This document shows positions 17,487 to 25,517 of a stretch of DNA of 64,000 nucleotides, piece by piece. The stretch's first letter is position 1; every line of letters begins with the position of its first letter. The DNA is taken from the NCBI RefSeq assembly GCF_900059565.1, contig NZ_FIZW01000002.1, positions 124,001 through 188,000 of the forward strand. Direction: 5' to 3'. The stretch is from Murdochiella massiliensis. GTDB taxonomy: Bacteria > Bacillota > Clostridia > Tissierellales > Peptoniphilaceae. Under the pieces are notes generated by a model that was given only the letters and a program-made list of their open reading frames with translations, was not told where the DNA came from and did no database searches. The translations under genes and the position numbers were made by a program.

Positions 17487-18602
17487 ATGACCGGACACTA
17501 TGACGATTTTTGGCGATTAAAAACGGACACCAAAATTATGAAAGAAAAAGACGGTGCGTATACCTTTGAAGATACCGTTTTTTGGGGTGAAAAGGGTGGA
17601 ATGCCGGGCGATTCGGGAACCATCAACGGCTTTTTGGTGACCGATCTTTTCTGGGAAAACGGCGAGCTTTGGCATCGTGTAGACGGAAAACTAACGGACC
17701 CCATTCATATGGAAGTGGACGAAGACACTCGCCTTACCAACACCGCTGCACAAAGCGCCCTGCATCTCTTTGACGGATATTTTCGCCGCTTGGGACACAT
17801 TATGATTGCCGTGGGGGTACATGAAGGCAATCAATGGTTTGAAGTGGATCGCGGAGAATTTACGGAGGAGGAAATGGCCGATATGCAAGCGTATATCAAC
17901 CAGGCCATTCGTGATGCCGTTCCTCTTTCACTGGAGTATGTAAAAGGGGAAGATTATCCGGATCCGGACTATCAGCAGTTTGATACGGTTCGCGTCGTCC
18001 GCTACGGTGATTTGGATGAGCAACCCTGCGGAACACCGCACCTTCACAATACGGTAGAGATCGGTAGTTTCGTCCTTTTGGAACAGGAAAAAACCACGCG
18101 CGGCGTACGCGTACATGTGGTCATCGGTCCGGCTGTTGGCCGCGCCTTAAAAGAAAAGTACGATCTGTTGCGTATATTAGAACGCAAACTTAAGGTCAGC
18201 GAAAAGGAGCTGGTAGAACGTGTTACAGCCATGATCGACAACGAACAGCAACAAAAAGAGCATATAAAGGAACTGGAAGAAGCCCTTGCAGAGGCGAAGG
18301 CTAGAACGCTGGCAGTGTCTTCCGATTTAGTGATTTGCCTCTCTGCATCCGATGCCTCTATGCTGCGCAACATTGGACAAAAGCTGCTATCGGAGGAGAA
18401 TTGTTCCAAAATTTTATTAGCGGAAAAGCAGGGAGGCTGCGCCTTGGTGTTTGCATCCGTTGAAGGAAAAGCGCGCGATTGGCTCGCTTCCGTTAAGGAC
18501 GCGGGACAGGTGCGTGGCGGTGGTTCGCCGCAACTTGTTAACGGTCAGTCCTCTTTGCCTATGAAAGAACTGGCGGAGATCGTAAGAAAGGCGCTGTCGT
18601 AG
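17487..18602 (+). CDS. AlaX-like alanyl-tRNA editing domain protein with DHHA1 domain
   Basis: Related to the editing half of alanyl-tRNA synthetase, which hydrolyses Ser- or Gly-tRNA-Ala. The first 230 residues hold the beta barrel (FWGEKGGMPGDSG, close to the family's GGQPGDxG) and the two zinc motifs; then come a coiled coil (about 232-275) and a DHHA1 domain ending with RGGGSPQLVNGQ. The first zinc motif, normally HxxxH, reads Q89-S-A-L-H93, while C181-x3-H185 is kept. One metal ligand is therefore changed, and the motif before H185 is CGTPH where CGGTH is usual. Editing activity is uncertain. The gene is alone between two terminators. Confidence 0.8.
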   Translation: MTGHYDDFWRLKTDTKIMKEKDGAYTFEDTVFWGEKGGMPGDSGTINGFLVTDLFWENGELWHRVDGKLTDPIHMEVDEDTRLTNTAAQSALHLFDGYFRRLGHIMIAVGVHEGNQWFEVDRGEFTEEEMADMQAYINQAIRDAVPLSLEYVKGEDYPDPDYQQFDTVRVVRYGDLDEQPCGTPHLHNTVEIGSFVLLEQEKTTRGVRVHVVIGPAVGRALKEKYDLLRILERKLKVSEKELVERVTAMIDNEQQQKEHIKELEEALAEAKARTLAVSSDLVICLSASDASMLRNIGQKLLSEENCSKILLAEKQGGCALVFASVEGKARDWLASVKDAGQVRGGGSPQLVNGQSSLPMKELAEIVRKALS

Positions 18603-18654
18603 ACCTCGAGATCTTCCATTAGGTATCATTTTCAGAACGAAGAGATTCGTAATA

Positions 18655-18689
18655 AAAATACGGTGCATCCTTTGGTTGCACCGTATTTT
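18655..18689. terminator. bidirectional terminator
   Basis: A perfect 13-pair stem AAAATACGGTGCA / TGCACCGTATTTT with a nine-base loop serves both the AlaX-like gene (+) and the AraC-type gene (-). Confidence 0.85.
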
Positions 18690-18724
18690 CATACTCTTGT
18701 ATTACAGGAAGAAGCAGATTCTTC

Positions 18725-20047
18725 TTATTGTTTGTCCTCTTCTTCCACACTTCCGTCCTCCTGTTGAAAATGAACCTGCTGACGAAATTCAGTGGGGGAG
18801 GTGCCGAAGGTCTTGCGGAAGTAGCGATAGAAAGTTTTAAGCGTTTTAAACCCGACGATCATAGCGATCTCCGTTACGGGCAGTTCGGAACGTAAAAGCA
18901 GTTCAGAGGCGCGATTAATACGCAACGAAGCGATGAATTCCGTAGCGGATCGCTCGACATAATAAAGGGTGATGCGATTAAGCTCCACCAGCGAAAGCTG
19001 ATGCTTTTCAGCAACGGATTGCGGTGTAAGCATGGGATTTTGATAGTTGTTCAGAATGTCATTGATCACTTCCAGCGCAGAGGAGGACTCCGAGGCCTTC
19101 AGATGCGTCTTGCGCTCAATGGATGACGTAAAATTGGTACGAAATTCGTTGGGCGTCATGTCCTCCATGGCTTCAAAGGAATGAACAAGATGCGCCGCAT
19201 CATTCATGCCCACGAGTTTGGCAATCTCCTGAAGGCTGAAATCGGTATAGGTCAATAAGTCCATCGCTTTATAGATGCGCATGGATGTAATCAACTCCTG
19301 AAAGGTATAGCCCAAGGTTTCTTTCAAGCGTTTGGAAATGGTGGATTGACTGACAAAGAAAATCTTATTGAGCCGATCCAGCGTAATTTTTTCCTGTAAA
19401 TGGCTGTAAAGGAAGTTGAGCAGATCGCCGATAAAGAAGGAAGAACCGCTTGCGTCGGCGAGTTGCGTCATTTCGGATTCACTCTTTTCCTCGTCGGTAT
19501 CATCCAGCGCACGAACAAAAAGCACAAGCAGTTCAATAATCAGTGACACGGTATACATTTCACTGAATGTCTCTTTTGGAGTTTCCTTCTGCTGATCCGA
19601 AAACACACTTTCTACACCGACTTCATTTCGCACTCGTTCAATGGCACACTGAATGCGTCGCGCCTCTTCTTTATTGGCGTGAATAACCGGGTTTTGTCGT
19701 ATACGATGCCACAGCGCAAAAAATTGTTTATTCGGGTTGTAGTCCGAGCGCAAATAAAGATTGATAAAGTTCAAATTGTAAATGATGCGTTCATAGGTGA
19801 TAGGCTTTTCAATGAAAATAATTTGTGTCACATCCCAGGGGAGAATCGCGATCATCGTGCCAGGCGACATGGAGTAATCAATTCCGTTGATGCGAATGGT
19901 TGCTTTTCCTTCCGTTACGTATAGAAAACGACTCATGCTGTGAATGAGCATCATTGTCGCTTCGCGATTGGTTTCCTGATCGTAGCTCGCGATACGATCG
20001 GGATTGAGCAAAGACGTAAATTTCGATTGAATGAGACTGATACTCAT
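18725..20047 (-). CDS. transcription regulator with two AraC-type DNA-binding domains
   Basis: A 440-residue regulator. The N-terminal half (about 1-190) resembles a small cupin-like sensor (SMSPGTMIAILPW). Two AraC/XylS helix-turn-helix regions follow: residues about 207-305 (SQSTISKRLKETLGYTFQELI, then LQEIAKLVGMND) and about 330-425 (ELPVTEIAMIVGFKTLKTFYR through RKTFGTSPTEFRQQV). The second fits the family consensus best. Its ligand and targets are unknown. The gene diverges from tRNA-Arg and the low-G+C gene set beyond it, which is one possible target. The ORF start is taken at the first ATG; the upstream sequence AGGAGATACT gives an acceptable binding site. Confidence 0.8.
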   Translation of the reverse strand: MSISLIQSKFTSLLNPDRIASYDQETNREATMMLIHSMSRFLYVTEGKATIRINGIDYSMSPGTMIAILPWDVTQIIFIEKPITYERIIYNLNFINLYLRSDYNPNKQFFALWHRIRQNPVIHANKEEARRIQCAIERVRNEVGVESVFSDQQKETPKETFSEMYTVSLIIELLVLFVRALDDTDEEKSESEMTQLADASGSSFFIGDLLNFLYSHLQEKITLDRLNKIFFVSQSTISKRLKETLGYTFQELITSMRIYKAMDLLTYTDFSLQEIAKLVGMNDAAHLVHSFEAMEDMTPNEFRTNFTSSIERKTHLKASESSSALEVINDILNNYQNPMLTPQSVAEKHQLSLVELNRITLYYVERSATEFIASLRINRASELLLRSELPVTEIAMIVGFKTLKTFYRYFRKTFGTSPTEFRQQVHFQQEDGSVEEEDKQ

Positions 20048-20123
20048 AGTATCTCCTGTTTATGGTATTTTACCGATTATTTCTTTTTACAGTATACGTG
20101 TTTTGTCTTCTTCGTTCAAAAAT

Positions 20124-20152
20124 TTGTTTTTTCACGTGAAGTATGCTACTAT
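20124..20152 (+). promoter_or_regulatory. promoter of tRNA-Arg
   Basis: TTGTTT (20124-20129), 17-base spacer, TACTAT (20147-20152) with a TG one base before it. The spacer contains a perfect ten-base palindrome TTCACGTGAA (20131-20140). Confidence 0.65.
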
Positions 20153-20163
20153 GCAATAGACGG

Positions 20164-20236
20164 GTGCCATTAGCTCAGCTGGATAGAGCGTCTGGCTACG
20201 GACCAGAAGGCCTGGGGTTCGAATCCTCAATGGCAC
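20164..20236 (+). tRNA. tRNA-Arg (anticodon ACG)
   Basis: 73 bases. Acceptor GTGCCAT pairs with ATGGCAC, D arm GCTC/GAGC, anticodon arm TCTGG-CTACGGA-CCAGA, T arm TGGGG-TTCGAAT-CCTCA. The loop places ACG at 34-36, which after A34 deamination reads CGN arginine codons. CCA is not encoded. Confidence 0.97.
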
Positions 20237-20241
20237 GTCAT

Positions 20242-20272
20242 GAGTCGCAACGAGTGTTGCGGCTCTTTTTTA
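20242..20272 (+). terminator. terminator of tRNA-Arg
   Basis: GAGTCGCAAC / GTTGCGGCTC, a ten-pair stem with one wobble, loop GAGT, followed by TTTTTTATT. Confidence 0.88.
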
Positions 20273-20404
20273 TTGTTCAATATTTTTCACTCCTCTTAAA
20301 GACGAATCGTTTTCCTTAGATTGAAGAGTAAACCATCATTTATTTCAGTTTGTGAAAACGGATAGCGATAGCAGATTGGTTATGACGAGATATCATGATT
20401 CGAA

Positions 20405-20433
20405 TTGACAGAAAATAAGCCTATAGAAATAAT
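20405..20433 (+). promoter_or_regulatory. possible promoter of the 20.5-25.4 kb gene set
   Basis: A consensus TTGACA at 20405-20410 is followed after 17 bases by AATAAT (20428-20433), with other A/T-rich -10 choices one or two bases on. The short palindrome ATCATGAT (20392-20399) lies just upstream of the -35. Confidence 0.5.
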
Positions 20434-20475
20434 AAATAATGATAAACAATAGGTATTAAAGAAGGAGGAAAAAAT

Positions 20476-21345
20476 ATGGTAAATAGTCAAGCGAAAAAAC
20501 TTCGGAAGCTGCTTTCGGAAAACGAATTCCTGACGCTTCCAGGTGTTTATGATTGCTTGTCGGCAAAGATAGCAGAAGAGTCGCAGTTTCCTGCACTTTT
20601 TCTTTCCGGTGGAGCATTGGCTTACAGCCGTATCGGCAGACCTGATATTGGCTTTTTAAGTTTAGCCGACTTTGCCGACACAATTACGCATATTACGAGC
20701 ACCGTTACAACTCCACTTGTCGCCGATGCGGATGCCGGATTCGGTAACGCGATTCATGCAGCCAACACAGGAAAAATGTATGAACAGCTCGGTTGCGCCG
20801 GTTTGCAAATTGACGATAAGGTTCTGCCTGCGCTTCGTCCGGATAGGGATGAAATCTTAGATTGGAATTTGGTTTCACCGAAAATCAAAGCCATTCGCGC
20901 AGCAGTTAGTGAAGAATTCGTTTTGATTTATCGTACATGCGCAAATCTTTATGGATATGGGATCGATGAATCCATTTCTCGTATTAATGCGGCAAAAGAA
21001 GCGGGAGCAGATTATGCCTACGTAGATGGTATTAAGTCCATGGAAGAGTTGCAACGTGTAGCAAAGGAATCAAAGATTCCGTTGATGGTCAACTTAAACG
21101 AAAAAGGCTATGTAGGAGGAAATATTCCGCCAAAAGATGTTGCGGCGCTTGGGTTCAGCATCGGTTTATTTCCCATTTCTTCTATGTTGGCGGCTTCTGA
21201 AGCGATGTTTGAAGTTTTAGGCGAGCTGGCTCAATCCGGATCGACATTGGCTGTGCGCAATCGAATGACCGATCCGCCTACAAAGGTGCATGCGATGATG
21301 GGACAGTTTTCTTTGGTAGAGGAATTTGCACCGTACTACCAATAA
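20476..21345 (+). CDS. isocitrate lyase / PEP mutase superfamily protein
   Basis: A 289-residue TIM-barrel enzyme related to methylisocitrate lyase, oxaloacetate decarboxylase and PEP mutase. The magnesium-binding DADAGFGN is present (D84, D86), as are LPGVYDCLSA near the start and LMVNLNEKG in the later barrel. The mobile-loop motif KKCGH, which holds the catalytic cysteine of the lyases, is absent: the equivalent segment reads IDDKVLPALRP (about 112-122). It therefore may be a decarboxylase, a hydrolase or a lyase of another substrate. AGGAGG precedes the ATG. It leads a five-gene set with an ESS symporter and a nitrilase-type amidase, so it probably acts in catabolism of an imported organic acid. 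Confidence 0.85.
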   Translation: MVNSQAKKLRKLLSENEFLTLPGVYDCLSAKIAEESQFPALFLSGGALAYSRIGRPDIGFLSLADFADTITHITSTVTTPLVADADAGFGNAIHAANTGKMYEQLGCAGLQIDDKVLPALRPDRDEILDWNLVSPKIKAIRAAVSEEFVLIYRTCANLYGYGIDESISRINAAKEAGADYAYVDGIKSMEELQRVAKESKIPLMVNLNEKGYVGGNIPPKDVAALGFSIGLFPISSMLAASEAMFEVLGELAQSGSTLAVRNRMTDPPTKVHAMMGQFSLVEEFAPYYQ

Positions 21346-21391
21346 GTAATTTATCTCCGGTGCTCTATTATGAAATAGAAGGGACAGTATT

Positions 21392-22729
21392 ATGACAATG
21401 ACACAAGTGCTGAAGGATTTTGCCTATTTAAGCGTGTTGCTGTTGATCGGCTTTGAGATGCGCAGGCGAATAACTTTTCTGCAACGTTTCTTTATTCCTA
21501 CTTCATTGATTGCAGGATTTTTAGGCATGTTACTGAGCAAGAGCTGGCTTGGACAGGTTGCTCCGGTCTATATTCCTTTCAGTGAGGGAATTGGACAATG
21601 GGCGGGTGCTTTGGTTGTATTTATCTGCGCGACTATGTTCTTAGGAATTAAGCTGGACTCCATAGGACGTGACGGAATGGCGACGACGTTCCTCGCCGGT
21701 GCTGCACACCAAGCGCAGATGATTCTTGGCTTGGGCATTACCGCTATTTTCTGTTTATTTATGAAAGATCTGCCTTATCAGTTCGGCTACATGGGAGTAT
21801 GGGGATTCTATGCTGGGCATGGTAATGCAACAACCGTCGGAACGATTATTCAAGAAGCAGGATTCTGGGATGATGCTTTAGGTGTTGGCGTAACGTTTGC
21901 CACCATCGGCATCTTAACCGGTGTCATTGCAGGAATGATTCTGATCAACCTTGGTGCAAAAAAAGGCCTTACGCATGTAAAAATGTCTTTTGATGAGATG
22001 CCGAAAGAACAAAAAACCGGTTATGTGGAACCTGCAGATCGGCGTTCACTAGGGAACGGTGTAACGAATGCTTCTTCTCTTGATCCTTTAGCTTTTTCTT
22101 TAGCAATTGTAGGTGCCGTCGTTGTCGTCGGAGTCATAATTCGTGAACTTCTTATCCAGATTCATCCAATCATGAAACGCTTCCCACTGGTTGGGGCTGT
22201 ACTTCTTTCCAGTATGATTATTGGCGGTGTGATCAGTAAAACGAAATTTAATGATTACATTGATCGTAAGACAATGAGTCGTATTACAGGGACGGCGTTG
22301 GAGTATATGATTACTGCAGCTATTGCCACAACCTCCATGCATATATTCATTGCCTACGGCATACCGCTTCTGGTCGTATCTTTGGCTATGGGGCTGGGAA
22401 ATTATCTGATCTGTGTCAAACTCGGTCGTCGTTGGCTACAACATGACCAGTTTGAAACCGGCGTAGGACTTTTCGGTATGGCTTGCGGTGTTTTAGCGAC
22501 AGGTCTTATGCTGATCAAGGTAATGGATCCTGATTCGGATACAGCAGCTTCTTCCTGTATTTCCACCTCCAGCACATTGGGCTATGCATGGCAAATTCCT
22601 TATATGGTTGTTGGATCCTTGGCAATCTTTACAGCGCCGATGATTACCACGGTAGTTTCGGTATTATTATTCCTCTTTTTCCTTATTGGCGGCCATTTGC
22701 TGTTTGGGCGCAAGAAGAAAAAAGCGTGA
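21392..22729 (+). CDS. ESS (GltS-type) sodium:glutamate symporter family protein
   Basis: A 445-residue protein with about ten membrane helices. It matches the GltS family in overall plan, with GFYAGHGNATTVGTI in the first half corresponding to the family's GGHGTA loop, and a second glycine-rich repeat FGMACGVLATGLML. GltS proteins take up glutamate with sodium, but this member differs enough that another dicarboxylate or amide is possible. It starts 46 bases after the lyase-like gene and is followed at 24 bases by the amidase, so the three are likely one transcript. The exact start is the first ATG; ATGACAATGACA offers a second two codons on. Confidence 0.82.
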   Translation: MTMTQVLKDFAYLSVLLLIGFEMRRRITFLQRFFIPTSLIAGFLGMLLSKSWLGQVAPVYIPFSEGIGQWAGALVVFICATMFLGIKLDSIGRDGMATTFLAGAAHQAQMILGLGITAIFCLFMKDLPYQFGYMGVWGFYAGHGNATTVGTIIQEAGFWDDALGVGVTFATIGILTGVIAGMILINLGAKKGLTHVKMSFDEMPKEQKTGYVEPADRRSLGNGVTNASSLDPLAFSLAIVGAVVVVGVIIRELLIQIHPIMKRFPLVGAVLLSSMIIGGVISKTKFNDYIDRKTMSRITGTALEYMITAAIATTSMHIFIAYGIPLLVVSLAMGLGNYLICVKLGRRWLQHDQFETGVGLFGMACGVLATGLMLIKVMDPDSDTAASSCISTSSTLGYAWQIPYMVVGSLAIFTAPMITTVVSVLLFLFFLIGGHLLFGRKKKKA

Positions 22730-22753
22730 GTAAACAATCAAAAGGAGTAAACG

Positions 22754-23584
22754 ATGACAAATAAATTTATTGCCGCAGCAATTCAAATGGACTCCCAGAA
22801 AAATGTTGACGAAAATCTGCATGTAGCGGAAGCCTTTATACGTGAAGCAGCTGGACGCGGAGCAAAGCTGATTACTATGCCGGAAAATATGAATTATTGT
22901 GGCCCGGACAGTGTCGGACATGCAGAAGAGGTGCCGGGGGGACGGACATTTCAGTTGATGTCTTCTTTAGCAAAAGAACTTTCCGTCTGGTTACATTGTG
23001 GAAGCATCTATGAAATCAACAAAGAAGATGATCGTCCGTATAATTCAACTATGGTCATTAATCCGGATGGTGAGTTTGTGGCAAAATACCATAAGATTCA
23101 TCCCTTTGATATTGTCATCCCTGGTGGAGTAGAGAACAGGGAGTCGGATCGCATTTCACCGGGCAATCACATTGTTACCGTTGATACCAAGGACTGTGGT
23201 ATTTTAGGTTTATCGATTTGCTACGATATGCGTTTTTCTGAGTTATATCGTATTATGGCTCTTGAGGGAGCGCAGATTCTGATGATGCCTGCTGATTTCA
23301 CCATGCCGACCGGTAAGGATCATTGGGAGTGCATTTTGCGTACAAGAGCGATTGAAAATGGCTGCTATGTTATCGCACCGGCTCAAATCGGCCAGAAACC
23401 GAAATTTGCCGCATATGGAAATACCTTGATTGTAGATCCATGGGGGAATGTAATTGCAAGGGCCTCTAATAAGCCTGGCGTGATTACCGCAGAAATTGAC
23501 CTCGACTATATGGATAAGGTTAGAAATCAACTTTTCAGCCTTCAGAATCGTCGACCGGATATTTATACATTAAAGCGTGCTTAG
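22754..23584 (+). CDS. carbon-nitrogen hydrolase (nitrilase superfamily)
   Basis: A 276-residue amidase of the nitrilase superfamily. The Glu-Lys-Cys triad is complete: E44 in TMPENMN, K114 in YHKIHPFD and C156 in LSICYDMRF. The spacing and the KIHPFDI motif resemble the Nit1/Nit2 (omega-amidase, deaminated-glutathione amidase) branch, which hydrolyses alpha-keto amides such as 2-oxoglutaramate. AAAGGAG precedes the ATG. Its neighbours suggest that an amide carried in by the ESS protein or made by the lyase-like enzyme is its substrate; that is inference. Confidence 0.87.
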   Translation: MTNKFIAAAIQMDSQKNVDENLHVAEAFIREAAGRGAKLITMPENMNYCGPDSVGHAEEVPGGRTFQLMSSLAKELSVWLHCGSIYEINKEDDRPYNSTMVINPDGEFVAKYHKIHPFDIVIPGGVENRESDRISPGNHIVTVDTKDCGILGLSICYDMRFSELYRIMALEGAQILMMPADFTMPTGKDHWECILRTRAIENGCYVIAPAQIGQKPKFAAYGNTLIVDPWGNVIARASNKPGVITAEIDLDYMDKVRNQLFSLQNRRPDIYTLKRA

Positions 23585-23595
23585 GAGTAAAGCGT

Positions 23596-23624
23596 AAAGG
23601 GAAAGGCTTAAGCCTTTCCCTTTT
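23596..23624 (+). terminator. 28-base perfect palindrome, terminator or attenuator
   Basis: Bases 23596-23623 read the same on both strands (AAAGGGAAAGGC and its complement) and are followed by one more T. It can form a 12-pair stem with a TTAA loop and a four-T tail. It lies between the amidase and the EamA gene, so it may reduce read-through to the exporter and LysR genes. Confidence 0.6.
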
Positions 23625-23636
23625 AGGAAGGGTATC

Positions 23637-24491
23637 ATGCAGCGTCAAAAATCTATTCTTCTGACTATCCTCGTTGCGTTCATCTGGAGTCTTTCCGGAT
23701 TGTTTGTCAAAGTGATCTCGTGGAATGCCATGGCGATTGCCTGTGGACGCAGCGCTGTGGCAGGGCTATTACTCTGGCCATTTGTACGAAAAAACAAAAT
23801 ACAATTGGACAGAGCTATTTTGGGCTATGCCATATGTTACTGCCTTTTCACCTATAGTTTTATCGGTTCTAACAAGCTGACGACCGCTGCAATGGCGATT
23901 ATAATGCAATATTGTGCACCAATCTATGTTGCCCTCTTTTCGTTTTTCTGGTGGAAAGAAAAATTGAGTCGTGCTGATTTTCTTTGCTTATTTGGCGTGA
24001 TCATCGGGATGGCTCTCTTTTTTCTTGACCAGTTCGGCGGAGGAAGCGTACTGGGCAATCTGATCGCGGTTGGCAATGGAATATTTTTTGCCGGCATTTC
24101 TCTTTTTTTGCGTCAACAGAAAAACAATGATCCTATTGTCTGCGTTTTTATGGGCAACATGTTAACCGCTATAGTAGGCTTGCCTTTTCTTGTACAAGTA
24201 CCTTTTACGTTTGGACTCGACTGGATGCTTGTTCTGCTCAACGGTATTTTTATTGCTTTATCTTATGGTTTATATGCCTATGCAAGTAAAGGTTTGAGTG
24301 CGCTTGAAGCTGTATTGATTCCGATACTGGATCCGATTTTAACGCCGGTATGGGTTTTGTTGCTCATTGGAGAAAAACCGGGAATTAGCGCAATAATAGG
24401 TTCTGCCATTATCCTTACATCCATTACAATGAATGTGTGGTCTAAACGCACATCGGATCCCACACAGAAGGAGGTAGCCACAGGTGTTTGA
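23637..24491 (+). CDS. EamA/DMT-superfamily transporter
   Basis: A 284-residue protein with ten membrane helices in the two-fold EamA plan; the conserved IIMQYCAPIYVALFSFFW in the first repeat and LIPILDPILTPVWVLLLIGE in the second are diagnostic. Members export amino acids, nucleosides or other metabolites. AGGAAGG precedes the ATG. The stop overlaps the LysR GTG by eight bases, so the two are coupled. Substrate unknown; it may remove a product of the amidase or lyase step. Confidence 0.88.
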   Translation: MQRQKSILLTILVAFIWSLSGLFVKVISWNAMAIACGRSAVAGLLLWPFVRKNKIQLDRAILGYAICYCLFTYSFIGSNKLTTAAMAIIMQYCAPIYVALFSFFWWKEKLSRADFLCLFGVIIGMALFFLDQFGGGSVLGNLIAVGNGIFFAGISLFLRQQKNNDPIVCVFMGNMLTAIVGLPFLVQVPFTFGLDWMLVLLNGIFIALSYGLYAYASKGLSALEAVLIPILDPILTPVWVLLLIGEKPGISAIIGSAIILTSITMNVWSKRTSDPTQKEVATGV

Positions 24492-25449
24492 TCGTCGCTA
24501 CTATACGTACGTAAAAGCTGTGGAAAAATCACAAAATTTTACCCGTGCAGCAGAACAACTTTATATTTCTCAACCCGCACTGAGTCGATTTATCAAGCGC
24601 GTTGAAAATGAATTGGGCATTATTCTCTTTGATCGGGATGCTATGCCCACAAAATTGACGGAGCAGGGGAAAATTTATCTATCATACATGGAAAAATTTT
24701 TAGCCATGGAAAAAGAAATGAAAAGCAGGCTGATCGGCCACGAGCAAAATGAAACGGATGTTCTTTCGATCGCTACTATTCCATTATTGGGTGTATACGT
24801 CTTGCCTAAGGTCATCCCTTCCTTTGCCAATCAGTATCCAACGGTTAATCTTGAAGTTTCTGAGGGACCGATTTTTGAATGTCTCGACATGATCCGAAAG
24901 AGAAAAGCGGATATTCTACTGACGAATATGATCCCGGAAGATCCGGATTTGGAACACATGGTATTGGCAGCAGATCCGATTATGCTCGTTGCGAGACAAA
25001 AAGAAGGATTCATTGATAATGAAGCCACGGAATTTTCTCCTTTTAATCCAGAAAAAATCGATTATTCACAATTAATAGATGAGCCCTTCATCGTATTACG
25101 CCCATGGCAGAACATTCGTCTTTTTGCCAATCAGTTTTTTTCCTATTATGGACTGAAACCGAAGGAATTGATTGAAGCACCAAGTTTGGCATCAGCATTA
25201 GGTCTTGTGGAGAGTGGAAAAGGTATAACCTTTCAAACCTTTTCTTCTCTGATGTCTTTGCAACCCTCTTCCAACTTACGGTATTTTTCCGCGGGACAAT
25301 TAGAAAATGTAACTTCGATTCTTGCTGTGTATCATAAAGGAACAAAAAAGAGTACCGTAGAACGTTTCTGTCAACGCGCAAAATTGGTGTTGGCTGAAAA
25401 ATTCTCGATGAAGCAAATGAAAAGCCATCGTTCCGGTGTGGTACAATAG
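24484..25449 (+). CDS. LysR-family transcription regulator
   Basis: A 321-residue regulator with the winged helix at residues 1-65 (KSQNFTRAAEQLYISQPALS) and a substrate-binding-protein-like effector domain from about 95. It starts at GTG (24484) preceded by AAGGAGG; no better ATG exists in frame. Its translation overlaps the end of the EamA gene, so it is the last member of the set and probably controls it in response to a pathway metabolite. LysR sites of T-N11-A type near 20380-20400 would be the place to look. Confidence 0.9.
   Translation: MFDRRYYTYVKAVEKSQNFTRAAEQLYISQPALSRFIKRVENELGIILFDRDAMPTKLTEQGKIYLSYMEKFLAMEKEMKSRLIGHEQNETDVLSIATIPLLGVYVLPKVIPSFANQYPTVNLEVSEGPIFECLDMIRKRKADILLTNMIPEDPDLEHMVLAADPIMLVARQKEGFIDNEATEFSPFNPEKIDYSQLIDEPFIVLRPWQNIRLFANQFFSYYGLKPKELIEAPSLASALGLVESGKGITFQTFSSLMSLQPSSNLRYFSAGQLENVTSILAVYHKGTKKSTVERFCQRAKLVLAEKFSMKQMKSHRSGVVQ
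25439..25447 (+). promoter_or_regulatory. possible extended -10 promoter for argS
   Basis: TGG followed by TACAAT (25442-25447) at the very end of the LysR gene, 70 bases before the argS ATG. No clear -35. Confidence 0.4.
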
Positions 25450-25517
25450 GTACGTTAGTGGTAGTGTTTCATTCTCTTCACAAGGAAAGAGAAAAGCAAA
25501 GGAAAAGGCGGAAAAAT

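Noticed and set aside
25450-25517. T-box leader upstream of argS
   Set aside because: Only 68 bases separate the LysR stop and the argS ATG, too short for a T-box, and no T-box core sequence is present.
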